Assembly: GCA_037133755.1 (NCBI GenBank)
Contig: JBAXNN010000002.1
Location: forward strand, 186,001-250,000
Source: F1-60-MAGs149 sp037133755
Lineage (GTDB): Bacteria > Actinomycetota > Thermoleophilia > Gaiellales > F1-60-MAGs149
Direction of reading: 5' to 3'
DNA: 64,000 nucleotides
The translations under genes and the position numbers were made by a program. The number at the start of each line of letters is the position of its first letter. Positions within the stretch are counted from its first letter, which is position 1. The notes under the pieces were generated by a model, which had not been told where the DNA came from, did not search any database, and saw only the letters and a list, made by a program, of their open reading frames with translations. Shown one piece after another: positions 15,445 through 23,222 of this stretch.

Positions 15445-16667
15445 ACCGGCTGATCCTGACCGGCCGGCGTGTGCAACCCATCGGGCAGCTGCGTCTGGCT
15501 GCGCTTGAGCACGGCCTTGCCGATGGCGGGATAGAGGATCACGCTGAGCATGCCCGCGGCAATCAGCGCCGTGGAGCCGCGCTCGGTGATGGCGTGCGCG
15601 GCGAGGCCGACCGGAGCCGCGGCGATCAGCAGTGAGAGCGACGTTGCCTGGAAGAACGCCGTGCCGAGGCGCTCGCCCGGTGTCATCAGTCGGCGGTAGA
15701 CCAGCACAGGCACGCCACGGATGACGAGGAGTGCGAGCAGGAAGATCGGCACCAGCAGCACCCCCTCGGCAGAGGCAAACAGCAGCGACACGTCGAGGTT
15801 GATGCCGGTCGAGACGAAGAAGACCGGGATGAAGATGCCGAAGGCGGCACCCTCGAGCTTCTTCAGGTGGGCACCCTGCTCGAGTGCAGCCTTCCGACTC
15901 GCGCCCAGCACGAGTCCGGCAGCGAATGCGGCCAAGATCACTTCCAGTTGGAAGTGGGTGGCGAGCGCAGCCAGGCCGAGGATCAGGAGGAAGGCGCTGC
16001 GCACGCGAAGCTGCGCTGTCGTGTCGGCGAGTCGGCGGATGCGTCCGTCGAGGAAGCCCTTCTTCCCGATGGACAGCAGCGCAAGACCCGCGGCGGCTGC
16101 GACCAGAAGCAGCAAGATGATGCGGCCGCCCTGTTCCAGCACGGTGGCACCCGCCGGCGGGAAGAACAACGCCAGCATCACCAGTGGGATGATCTCCGCG
16201 ATCGCACAGGCACCGAAGATGACCTGCCCGAGCTCGGTTTCCAAATACCCGGCGTCCTTCATGATCGGCAGGAGGACGCCGAGGCCCGTGGCGGTCAGCA
16301 TCACCATCAGAAACAGCGGTGTGACGTCCATGCCCAGCAGCTGCACGAGCTCGCCGACCAACAGGGCGAGCGCGATCGACAGCACGTAGCCGAGCGCCAG
16401 GGTCTTGATGCGCGGGTTGATGATGGCGCGGAGGTCCAGTTCGAGCCCGGCGAAGAAGAGCAAGAGCGAGACGCCGAGCAGGGCCATGACGTGGATCACC
16501 GAGTCGGTGCGCGGCACGAGCCCGAGCACGAGCGGTCCGATCACGATGCCGAGCAGGATCTCCAGCACCACGGACGGCAGCGGCAGCCACGGCACGAAGG
16601 ACAATGCCAGCGGGGCCAGCGTGGCAACGACGAAGACGTAGAAGAGGCCGGTGAGCGTGAGCTCCAT
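15441..16667 (-). CDS. Cation:proton antiporter (CPA2, KefB-type membrane domain)
   Basis: The product has 408 residues, almost all in 12-13 hydrophobic helices, with SVVLEILLGIVIGPLVLG and LLFFAGLELDL typical of the Na+/H+ exchanger (PF00999) fold. There is no RCK/TrkA-N nucleotide-binding domain, so it is only the membrane half of a Kef-like system. ATG 16667 is chosen because TACAGT lies 7 nt upstream on the minus strand, giving a leaderless message. The upstream region shared with nnr contains two inverted palindromes. Confidence 0.82.
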   Translation of the reverse strand: MELTLTGLFYVFVVATLAPLALSFVPWLPLPSVVLEILLGIVIGPLVLGLVPRTDSVIHVMALLGVSLLLFFAGLELDLRAIINPRIKTLALGYVLSIALALLVGELVQLLGMDVTPLFLMVMLTATGLGVLLPIMKDAGYLETELGQVIFGACAIAEIIPLVMLALFFPPAGATVLEQGGRIILLLLVAAAAGLALLSIGKKGFLDGRIRRLADTTAQLRVRSAFLLILGLAALATHFQLEVILAAFAAGLVLGASRKAALEQGAHLKKLEGAAFGIFIPVFFVSTGINLDVSLLFASAEGVLLVPIFLLALLVIRGVPVLVYRRLMTPGERLGTAFFQATSLSLLIAAAPVGLAAHAITERGSTALIAAGMLSVILYPAIGKAVLKRSQTQLPDGLHTPAGQDQPV

Positions 16668-16674
16668 CGCGGGG

Positions 16675-16680
16675 ACTGTA
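16675..16680 (-). promoter_or_regulatory. -10 box (TACAGT) of the antiporter gene
   Basis: On the minus strand TACAGT is followed by seven bases and then ATG 16667, so the message should be leaderless. The left palindrome begins 19 nt upstream of this box. Confidence 0.45.
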
Positions 16681-16699
16681 CCCGGCGAGGTCCAGCATC

Positions 16700-16729
16700 G
16701 GACAATTTGGGCCCGGATCCAAATTGTCC
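16700..16729. repeat. Palindrome copy 1 between antiporter and nnr
   Basis: GGACAATTTGG and CCAAATTGTCC form perfect 11-bp arms around GCCCGGAT. It lies over the expected -35 region of the antiporter promoter. A near-identical copy in reverse orientation follows 7 nt later. It could be an operator or a member of a dispersed palindromic family. Confidence 0.7.
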
Positions 16730-16736
16730 AATCTGC

Positions 16737-16766
16737 GGTCAATTTGGATCCGGACCCAAATTGGCA
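16737..16766. repeat. Palindrome copy 2, inverted relative to copy 1
   Basis: This is the reverse complement of copy 1 with four differences in 30 bases. Its own arms CAATTTGG and CCAAATTG flank ATCCGGAC. It ends 4 nt before the -10 box of nnr, so a bound protein would cover the nnr -35 region. Confidence 0.7.
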
Positions 16767-16770
16767 GCGG

Positions 16771-16782
16771 TAGGCTGCAGGT
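16771..16782 (+). promoter_or_regulatory. Leaderless promoter (-10 TAGGCT) of nnr
   Basis: TAGGCT (16771-16776) plus six bases leads directly to ATG 16783. There is no Shine-Dalgarno. Confidence 0.55.
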
Positions 16783-18300
16783 ATGCGCGGCACCCCCGAC
16801 CAGACGCTGCTCTACGACGCGGCGGGCGCGCGGGCGAGTGACGCGCATGCGATTGAAACGCTGGGCATGGCCGGCCTTGACCTCATGCGCTCGGCTGCCG
16901 CCGCGGCCGAACGGGTGGTGCGGGGGCGCTTTCCGCACGCCCGGCGCGTCGTGGTCGCCTGCGGATCGGGCAATAACGGTGGCGATGGGTTCGAGGTCGC
17001 GCGGCTGCTGCGGGACCGCGGTCGAGACGTGCGCATCGTCCGCGTTGCGTCACGGCCCGCCGCCGGCGACGCGGCGACGACGCTGGCCGACGCGATCGCC
17101 ACTGGTATCACCGTCGACGAACGGGCTGATGGCGAGCTTGCAGGTCTGCTGACCGAGACAGACCTGGTGATCGACGCGCTCCTCGGTACTGGGGCAGCCG
17201 GTGCGCCGACGGGTGCCACCGAGCGGGCGATCACCGCGATTCTCGAGTCCGGGTTGCCCGTGGTCGCACTCGACGTGCCGAGCGGCGTGGATGCCTCAAC
17301 CGGTGAGGCGCCGGGCGTCGCGATCCACGCCGACGCTACCGTTGCCTTCCACAGCGACAAGCTCGGTCTGCGCGTGTCGCCCGGTCGCGAGCTCGCCGGG
17401 CGCGTCGTGGTTGCGCCGATTGGCATTCCGGCTGGTCTACCCGTGGCGCCTGCAGCCGTCGGTGTCCGCAACGGGCGTGCGCTGCTGCCGGGGCGCTCCA
17501 CGGGTGGATCGAAGTACGACGCGGGAGCCGTGTTGGTGATTGGCGGGTCGGTGGGGATGGCGGGCGCGCCGGGGCTCGTCTCCGCTGCTGCCCTGCGCGC
17601 GGGCGCCGGTGTTGTGACCGCACTCGTGCCGGAGGCGATCCAGCCGACGGTCGCGGGTGAGCTGCGCGAGGCGATGATCCGTCCGCTGCCGTCGAATCGC
17701 CCCGACCTCGAGATCGAGCGTTACGCCGAGCGCGCGCGTTGCGTCGTGCTCGGACCGGGCCTCGGCCGCGAGCCCGAGGCCGAGGCGATCATCCGCGCCA
17801 CCCTTGCGCTCGATCGGCCAGTGGTGGTCGACGCCGACGCGCTCTGGTGGGTGGCGCGCGATCCGGCCGCAATGGCCGCGCGTACCGCGCCGACGGTGAT
17901 CACGCCGCACGCCGGCGAGGCAGCGCGCCTGCTCGGTATCGATGCGGACGCGATTGCGCGGCAGCGCCTCCAGACCGCACGATGGCTGGTCGAGTTGACG
18001 GGCGCCGTCACGCTGTTGAAGGGCGCCGACACGCTCGTACTCGCTCCCGACGGACGCCTCGGTGTGCGTCTCGACGACTGCGCCGCGCTCGCCACAGCAG
18101 GCTCGGGGGACGTACTGGCGGGGATCATCGGCGCCTGTGTGGCACGCGGCGCCGACGCCTGGACGGCGGCCGTCGCCGGAGCTGCCGCACACGTTGCCGC
18201 GGGACGGGCAGCGGCTGCCACGCGTCCCGGCGGGGCTATCATTGCCGGAGACCTGATCGAGCACCTCGCCGTGCTCGCCCAACCTGGGAGCACCCTGTGA
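16783..18300 (+). CDS. nnr: Bifunctional NAD(P)H-hydrate epimerase / ADP-dependent dehydratase
   Basis: The product has 505 residues. The YjeF N-terminal epimerase domain (1-215) contains VVACGSGNNGGDGFEVARLL and LDVPSGVDASTG. The C-terminal kinase-fold dehydratase domain (220-505) contains GSVGMAGAPGLVSAAALRAGAG, TPHAGEAARLLG and ALATAGSGDVLAGIIG. Together they repair hydrated NADH and NADPH. Its stop overlaps the GTG of the CBS gene as GTGA. It heads a run nnr-CBS-alr-cca joined by 4-nt overlaps. Confidence 0.92.
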   Translation: MRGTPDQTLLYDAAGARASDAHAIETLGMAGLDLMRSAAAAAERVVRGRFPHARRVVVACGSGNNGGDGFEVARLLRDRGRDVRIVRVASRPAAGDAATTLADAIATGITVDERADGELAGLLTETDLVIDALLGTGAAGAPTGATERAITAILESGLPVVALDVPSGVDASTGEAPGVAIHADATVAFHSDKLGLRVSPGRELAGRVVVAPIGIPAGLPVAPAAVGVRNGRALLPGRSTGGSKYDAGAVLVIGGSVGMAGAPGLVSAAALRAGAGVVTALVPEAIQPTVAGELREAMIRPLPSNRPDLEIERYAERARCVVLGPGLGREPEAEAIIRATLALDRPVVVDADALWWVARDPAAMAARTAPTVITPHAGEAARLLGIDADAIARQRLQTARWLVELTGAVTLLKGADTLVLAPDGRLGVRLDDCAALATAGSGDVLAGIIGACVARGADAWTAAVAGAAAHVAAGRAAAATRPGGAIIAGDLIEHLAVLAQPGSTL

Positions 18301-18779
18301 TCGATCGTCCCGTCAGCGAATTCATGGATACGGTCCGCCCGACCGTGACCTCCACCACGACGATCAAGGATCTCGTTCACCTGCTCGCGTCGCAGGATCT
18401 CGACAGCGTCGCCGTCGTCGACGAGGGCAAGATCGTGGGCGTCGTGACCGACCAGGACCTGCTGTACCAGGAGGTCGAGGCCGACGAGCATCAGCCGTTC
18501 GTCGCGCCGTTCCTCGACTGGGTCGTCTACATCCAGAGCCTCGGCGCGTGGGAGCGTCACGTCGAGAAGGCCTTTGCCGTGACGGTCTCGGACCTGATGA
18601 GCAAGGACGTCCACACCGCGACCGCCGACGAGGCGATCCACGAGGCAGCGAAGACGATGGCCAAGGAGAACGTCTCGATGCTCCCGGTCCTCGCCAACGG
18701 CACCTACGCCGGTGTGATCACCCGTGGTCACGTCGTCTCCGCACTCGACCGGTTCGAGTTCGGGGGAGGGTCCGAATAG
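18297..18779 (+). CDS. Two-CBS-domain protein
   Basis: The product has 160 residues made of two CBS motifs, about 5-65 (VSEFMDTVRPTVTSTTTIKDL, VVDEGKIVGVVTDQDL) and 97-155 (VSDLMSKDVHTATADEAI, NGTYAGVITRGHVVSAL). A Bateman pair like this binds adenine nucleotides and usually regulates a partner. It is inserted between nnr and alr with 4-nt overlaps on both sides, so its partner may be one of them, but no target is evident. GTG 18297 is the only start that fits the overlap pattern. Confidence 0.85.
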   Translation: MIDRPVSEFMDTVRPTVTSTTTIKDLVHLLASQDLDSVAVVDEGKIVGVVTDQDLLYQEVEADEHQPFVAPFLDWVVYIQSLGAWERHVEKAFAVTVSDLMSKDVHTATADEAIHEAAKTMAKENVSMLPVLANGTYAGVITRGHVVSALDRFEFGGGSE

Positions 18780-19882
18780 CCCCCTCGCGCCAGCGCAGTC
18801 TGGTCGAGATCGACCGCGCTGCCGTCGCGGCGAACGTCCAGCGGCTGCTCGAAGCGGCCGGTGGAGCTGAGGTCTGGCCCGTCATCAAGGCCAACGCGTA
18901 CAGCCACGGCGCCGTCGATGCCGGACGCGCCGCGATTGAGGGCGGCGCGACCACACTGTGCACCGCCACGCTCGATGAGGCGCGCGCGGTGCGGGCCGAG
19001 CTGCCCGATGTGCCGCTGCTGGTGTTGTCACCCCTGTCGGCGGGAGAAGAGGAGGGTGTCGCTGATGTCGGTGGCGTCGCCGTCACCGTCAGCACGCCCG
19101 AGACGTGGGAGCGTCTGCGCGACCGCCATGACATCGACGTGCACGTCAAGGTCAACACGGGGATGGGGCGCTGGGGTCTCGACGCCGAGACGGCCCTGCG
19201 CGTCGGGGAAGAGCTCGCCAACGGGCCTCGGCCGGAGCGACTCGCCGGTCTGATGAGCCATCTGGCAACCGCCGACGAGCCCGACCGCACCTTCGTCGAT
19301 CTGCAGGCAGATCGCTTCCGCGCGATTGCCGAGGTGTTTCCTCCGTGCCCGCGGCACCTGTCGAATTCGGCTGCCGCCCTGCGCTATCCCGAGCTCGCGT
19401 TCGACGCGATCCGCCCGGGCTTGGCGGTGTACGGCATCGATCCGATGGGTATCTCGGGGCTGGATCATGGCCTGCAGCCCGTGATGCGCTGGACGAGCAC
19501 CGTCCGGAGCGTGCGCCTGCTCGAGCCGGGCGATTCCACGGGCTACGGCCGGCGGTTCGTTGCCGATCAGCCGGTGCGCGTGGCGCTGATTCCGATTGGG
19601 TATGCCGACGGATACCCGCGTCGGCTGTCGGGCGTCGGTGAGGTGCTGATCAAGGGCCGACGCTGCCCGGCCTCGGCCACCGTGTCCATGGACCAGTTCG
19701 GTGTGATCCTGCCGGACGACCTCGAGGTTGTCGAAGGTGATGAGGTCGTGCTGCTGGGCAAAGACGGCAGCAGTCTGGTGTCGGCCGAGGAGATCGCGCG
19801 GCATGTCGGTACCGTGCCCTACGAGATCATCTGTGGCGTGCGTGCCACCGTTGAGCGCGGCGACCGTGAGGTGGTCGGATGA
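18776..19882 (+). CDS. alr: Alanine racemase, apparently starting at AUA
   Basis: The product has 368 residues counted from 18776. The PLP lysine is Lys38 in WPVIKANAYSHG (Ser replaces the usual Gly), and the catalytic Tyr257 is in STGYGRRF; IPIGYADGYPRRLSG and ATVSMDQFG are further signatures. It interconverts L- and D-alanine for peptidoglycan. No ATG, GTG or TTG exists in frame within about 100 nt upstream of the conserved start of the fold. ATA at 18776 overlaps the CBS stop as ATAG and lies 5 nt after GGGGGAGGG, an ideal Shine-Dalgarno. CTG 18800 is an alternative without a ribosome site. The stop overlaps cca (ATGA). Confidence 0.88.
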   Translation: MAPSRQRSLVEIDRAAVAANVQRLLEAAGGAEVWPVIKANAYSHGAVDAGRAAIEGGATTLCTATLDEARAVRAELPDVPLLVLSPLSAGEEEGVADVGGVAVTVSTPETWERLRDRHDIDVHVKVNTGMGRWGLDAETALRVGEELANGPRPERLAGLMSHLATADEPDRTFVDLQADRFRAIAEVFPPCPRHLSNSAAALRYPELAFDAIRPGLAVYGIDPMGISGLDHGLQPVMRWTSTVRSVRLLEPGDSTGYGRRFVADQPVRVALIPIGYADGYPRRLSGVGEVLIKGRRCPASATVSMDQFGVILPDDLEVVEGDEVVLLGKDGSSLVSAEEIARHVGTVPYEIICGVRATVERGDREVVG

Positions 19883-21279
19883 CCGCCGATGTTGATCCCC
19901 GGTTGGCGCGCGCCATTGAGTCCATCCGCGCGGCGCTACCCGCCGACGACCTGTGGCTGGTCGGTGGCGCCGTGCGCGACGTGCTGCTCGGTCGCCCACT
20001 GACCGACTGGGACCTGGTGACGACGGGAGATGCCGAGGGCGTCGCGCGGACGTACGCCAAGGCGGTTGGTGCACCGGTCTTTCCGCTGTCCGAGCGCCAC
20101 GGCGCCTGGCGGGTGGTGGGGGAGGAGCGTGAGGTCGACATCACGGGCGCATCCGACGGCATCACCGCCGACCTCCTGCGCCGCGATCTGACGGTCAATG
20201 CGATCGCCGTGCGCCTGTCCGATGGCGAGCTGATGGCCGTTCCAGGCGCACTCGACGACATCGAGGCGGGCGTGCTCCGGGCGGTTTCCGACCAATCCTT
20301 CCGTGACGATCCGTTGCGGCTGCTCCGTCTTGTCCGGCTGGCCCTCGAGCTCGATCTCGCGATCGACGAGACCACCATCGCGCTGGCCCGTCGCGATGCC
20401 GAGCTGGCTGCCCAGCCCGCTGGCGAGCGTCAGCGCGTGGAGCTCGAGCGCATCCTGCTGTCACGCGATCCCGTAGATGGCCTGCGACGCCTCGACGAGC
20501 TCGGGCTGCTGGCGACCGTGCTGCCGGAGGTCAAGGCGCTCGAAGGTGTCGGGCAGAACCGGTACCACCACCTCGACGTGCTGAACCACACGTTGCAGGT
20601 CCTCGACTCTGCGATCGACCTGATCGAGCATCCGGAGTTCGCCTTCGGCGCGGCCGCCCCCGCCGTTGCGGCCGCGCTTGCGGAAGAGCTCGACGCCGAT
20701 ACCGACGTTGCCATGGCGGTTCGCTGGGGCGCGCTCCTGCACGACATCGCCAAGCCGCAGACGCGGCACGAGTTCGACAACGGCCACATTGGATTCCCCG
20801 GGCACGCCCAAGAGGGTGCGGAAGCCGCCACGGCGATTCTCGGCCGCCTGCGCTACAGCACGGCGATGCAGCGCTGTGTTGCCGTGCTCGTCCGGGAGCA
20901 CCTGCGCCTTGGCTTTCTCGTCCCCGACGGCGAACTCGATCCGCGTGCCGTGCATCGGTACCGCGTCGAGACCGACCCCTGGGCGATCGCCAGCGTCGTG
21001 GTGTCGCTCGCCGATCGCTGGTCGACGCGCGGAACGCGTGCCCGCCAGCGCTGGATCCGCCGGCACGAGCAACTCGCTGCTGCGATGGCTCTGGCCCTGT
21101 CGGCACCAACACCCGCGCCGCTGATCCGCGGCGACGACCTGGCGGCCGCGCTCGATGTGCAGCCCGGACCGCGTCTTGGGCGCCTGCTGGCTCAGATTGC
21201 GGAAGAGCAGGCGGCTGGCACCATCACGAACGCCGACGAGGCGATCGCCTTCGCCCGTACCGCACCGCTCGAGGACTGA
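19879..21279 (+). CDS. cca: CCA tRNA nucleotidyltransferase with HD domain
   Basis: The product has 466 residues. The nucleotidyltransferase head has LVGGAVRDVLLGRPLTDWDL with the metal-binding DxD-like pair, the neck has FRDDPLRLLRLVRLALEL, and an HD domain carries LLHDIAKP with HEF and HGQE-like residues (FPGHAQEGA). It adds or repairs the 3' CCA of tRNAs, which is needed here because both tRNA genes in the window lack an encoded CCA. ATG 19879 overlaps the alr stop. Confidence 0.9.
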   Translation: MTADVDPRLARAIESIRAALPADDLWLVGGAVRDVLLGRPLTDWDLVTTGDAEGVARTYAKAVGAPVFPLSERHGAWRVVGEEREVDITGASDGITADLLRRDLTVNAIAVRLSDGELMAVPGALDDIEAGVLRAVSDQSFRDDPLRLLRLVRLALELDLAIDETTIALARRDAELAAQPAGERQRVELERILLSRDPVDGLRRLDELGLLATVLPEVKALEGVGQNRYHHLDVLNHTLQVLDSAIDLIEHPEFAFGAAAPAVAAALAEELDADTDVAMAVRWGALLHDIAKPQTRHEFDNGHIGFPGHAQEGAEAATAILGRLRYSTAMQRCVAVLVREHLRLGFLVPDGELDPRAVHRYRVETDPWAIASVVVSLADRWSTRGTRARQRWIRRHEQLAAAMALALSAPTPAPLIRGDDLAAALDVQPGPRLGRLLAQIAEEQAAGTITNADEAIAFARTAPLED

Positions 21280-21288
21280 GGAGACGCC

Positions 21289-21624
21289 GTGGAGCTTGAA
21301 CCCGAAGACGCACCTGACCTGACCCCCCCTGAGGCGCGGGACTGGCAGCGCGCCCGCGCCTTGATGGTCGATGTCCGCGAGCTCGACGAGTGGGAGGCCG
21401 GGCACATCGCCGGCTCCACCCATCTGCCGCTGAGCGAACTCGCCGACCGCTGGCAGGAGCTTCCCGATGCGGATCAGACGGTGTTCATCTGCCGTTCCGG
21501 CGGGCGTTCTCGGGCTGCTGCCGATGCCTTTACGGCCGCTGGGCGCGGCGGCTGCGCGAACCTCGCCGGAGGCTGCCAGGGCTGGGTGCAGGCCGGACTT
21601 CCGTTCGACGGTCACGTCGCCTGA
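21289..21624 (+). CDS. Single-domain rhodanese-like sulfurtransferase
   Basis: The product has 111 residues. The active-site loop is FICRSGGRSRA with persulfide-forming Cys68, and the CH2A/B-type segments VDVRELDEWEAGHIAGSTHLPL are conserved. It would transfer sulfane sulfur in the cytoplasm. GTG 21289 has GGAG about 7 nt upstream, overlapping the end of cca. It lies between cca and the mre cluster with no obvious functional link. Confidence 0.88.
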   Translation: MELEPEDAPDLTPPEARDWQRARALMVDVRELDEWEAGHIAGSTHLPLSELADRWQELPDADQTVFICRSGGRSRAAADAFTAAGRGGCANLAGGCQGWVQAGLPFDGHVA

Positions 21625-21726
21625 CCCGTTCGGGAAGCCGCCCCACTGACCACACCCCACCCGGACGGTAGACTTCGACCTGCCGAATCCGCTCAGCGAC
21701 GAGCGTTTCTGCGCAAAACGCCGCTT

Positions 21727-22641
21727 ATGGCCCGTACCCGGACGCCCACCGCCCGCACCCGCCTCGCTCGCCGCCTCGTGCCGGCCGTGTTGATCGCTGC
21801 CGCGCTCCTGCTGGTGACGTTCTCGATTCGTGCACAAGCCGACGTCGTGTCCGCGCAGGGAACGGCGGCCGACACGAGCTCGACCATCCAGGAGGTCGCC
21901 ACGCGTGCCACGCAGCCGGTGCGCGATCTGATCGGCTGGTTCGGCGACATCCGCTCCGCCCGTGCTGAGCGCGACACGCTGGCGACCGAGAACGCCACGC
22001 TCCGGGCGCAGCTGTCGCGTGCCGAAGTCAATCAGCAGGATGCCGATGAACTGCGTGGCCTGCTCAACTACGTCAAGTCGCCGGCCTTCCCGGAAACCAA
22101 GGCGTACACGCCACGCGCCGCGCGGGTGGTGGCGCGCTCGCCATCGCTTACCTCCAGCACGGTCGTGGTCGATGCAGGTGAGAATGCGGGGCTGCAGGTG
22201 GGTGACCCCGTGCTGGCCGGCGTCGCTGCCACAGCCGACATCGGTGGTGCTGCCCTGATCGGCAAGGTCAGTCGCCTGACCGCCGGTACCGCCACGGTTG
22301 CGCTGCTGTCGAATGCCGACGTCGCGGTGGGCGCGACGGTGGCCGGGCGACGCGGTGCCGACGGCATCTTGCAGCCGAGTGCGGCCGATCCCTCCGTGCT
22401 CGTGCTCGGCTTCGTGCGCGGCTCAAGCGTGGTGCAGCCGGGCGATCGCGTCGTGACCAGCGGCTTCCTCGATCCAACGGGCAGGCTGGCATCGGCCTAC
22501 CCACGCGGCCTGCCGATCGGCGTGGTCAGCGAGGCGCGCCAGAGCGACTCCAACACCTACAAGAGCGTCCTCGTGGTGCCGTGGGTTGACCTCGGCTCGT
22601 TTGCGAACGTCGTGATCCTGACCGGCGGGGGAGCCTCGTGA
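21727..22641 (+). CDS. mreC: Rod shape-determining protein MreC
   Basis: The product has 304 residues: a basic cytoplasmic N-terminus, one membrane helix (about 18-35), a coiled-coil segment (about 75-110) and a periplasmic-type beta domain with ARVVARSPSLTSSTVVVDAGENAGLQVGDPV and a C-terminal PIGVVSEARQ. It organises the elongasome with MreD, RodA and PBP2. TAGACT at about 21668 may be the -10 of the mre cluster. No mreB precedes it; the upstream gene encodes a rhodanese. Its stop overlaps mreD as GTGA. Confidence 0.88.
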   Translation: MARTRTPTARTRLARRLVPAVLIAAALLLVTFSIRAQADVVSAQGTAADTSSTIQEVATRATQPVRDLIGWFGDIRSARAERDTLATENATLRAQLSRAEVNQQDADELRGLLNYVKSPAFPETKAYTPRAARVVARSPSLTSSTVVVDAGENAGLQVGDPVLAGVAATADIGGAALIGKVSRLTAGTATVALLSNADVAVGATVAGRRGADGILQPSAADPSVLVLGFVRGSSVVQPGDRVVTSGFLDPTGRLASAYPRGLPIGVVSEARQSDSNTYKSVLVVPWVDLGSFANVVILTGGGAS

Positions 22642-23222
22642 GCGCGGCCGACTTCACCGAGTTCGACGACGACCTCCTCGACGAGGACGACACCGGCGAG
22701 GTGCCGCGCGCCGCACGCCCGTCGCCGTGGGGACCCATCGTGCTTGTCGCAGCGCTCGTGCTGGCGATCTACCTCGAGATCGCACTCGCGATTGACGCTC
22801 GCGTGCTGGGCGCGGTTCCCGATCTTGCACTCATCGTGATCGTCGCGATCGCGCTCCGTGGGGGCGCAATCTGGGGTGCCATCGCAGGGTTCGTCGCCGG
22901 CGTGCTGATCGACGTCGCCGTGCAATCGCCGCTCGGCGCGTCCTCGCTGGTGTTGACGCCCGTTGGCTGGGCTGCCGGCGCATGGGCCGAGCGTCGACGT
23001 CGTGTCTCGCTCGGCATGGCGCTGATGGTGCTTCTCGTCGCGACGCTCGTGACGATCATCGGCGAGGCGATCGTGACGATCACGGTCGAGGGCCAGAACG
23101 TGGCGTGGGGGACATTCGCCATCCGCGCCGTCGCCGAGTTGGCCTTCACGCTGCTGCTGGGCATCGTGCTGCTCGCGCTGCTGCGTCGCGGTGCAGGTGT
23201 GACAGAGAGGGCGGGCGCATGA
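22638..23222 (+). CDS. mreD: Rod shape-determining membrane protein MreD
   Basis: The product has 194 residues. An acidic N-terminal tail of about 30 residues (FTEFDDDLLDEDDTGE) precedes five hydrophobic helices containing PDLALIVIVAIALRGG and GFVAGVLIDVAVQSPLG, characteristic of MreD. It is part of the cell-wall elongation complex. Identification rests mainly on its position between mreC and PBP2 and on the membrane pattern. GTG 22638 overlaps mreC. Confidence 0.8.
   Translation: MSAADFTEFDDDLLDEDDTGEVPRAARPSPWGPIVLVAALVLAIYLEIALAIDARVLGAVPDLALIVIVAIALRGGAIWGAIAGFVAGVLIDVAVQSPLGASSLVLTPVGWAAGAWAERRRRVSLGMALMVLLVATLVTIIGEAIVTITVEGQNVAWGTFAIRAVAELAFTLLLGIVLLALLRRGAGVTERAGA

Noticed and set aside
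20461..21837. Minus-strand open frame opposite cca and the rhodanese gene
   Set aside because: It has no recognisable motif and lies fully antisense to two well-supported coupled genes.
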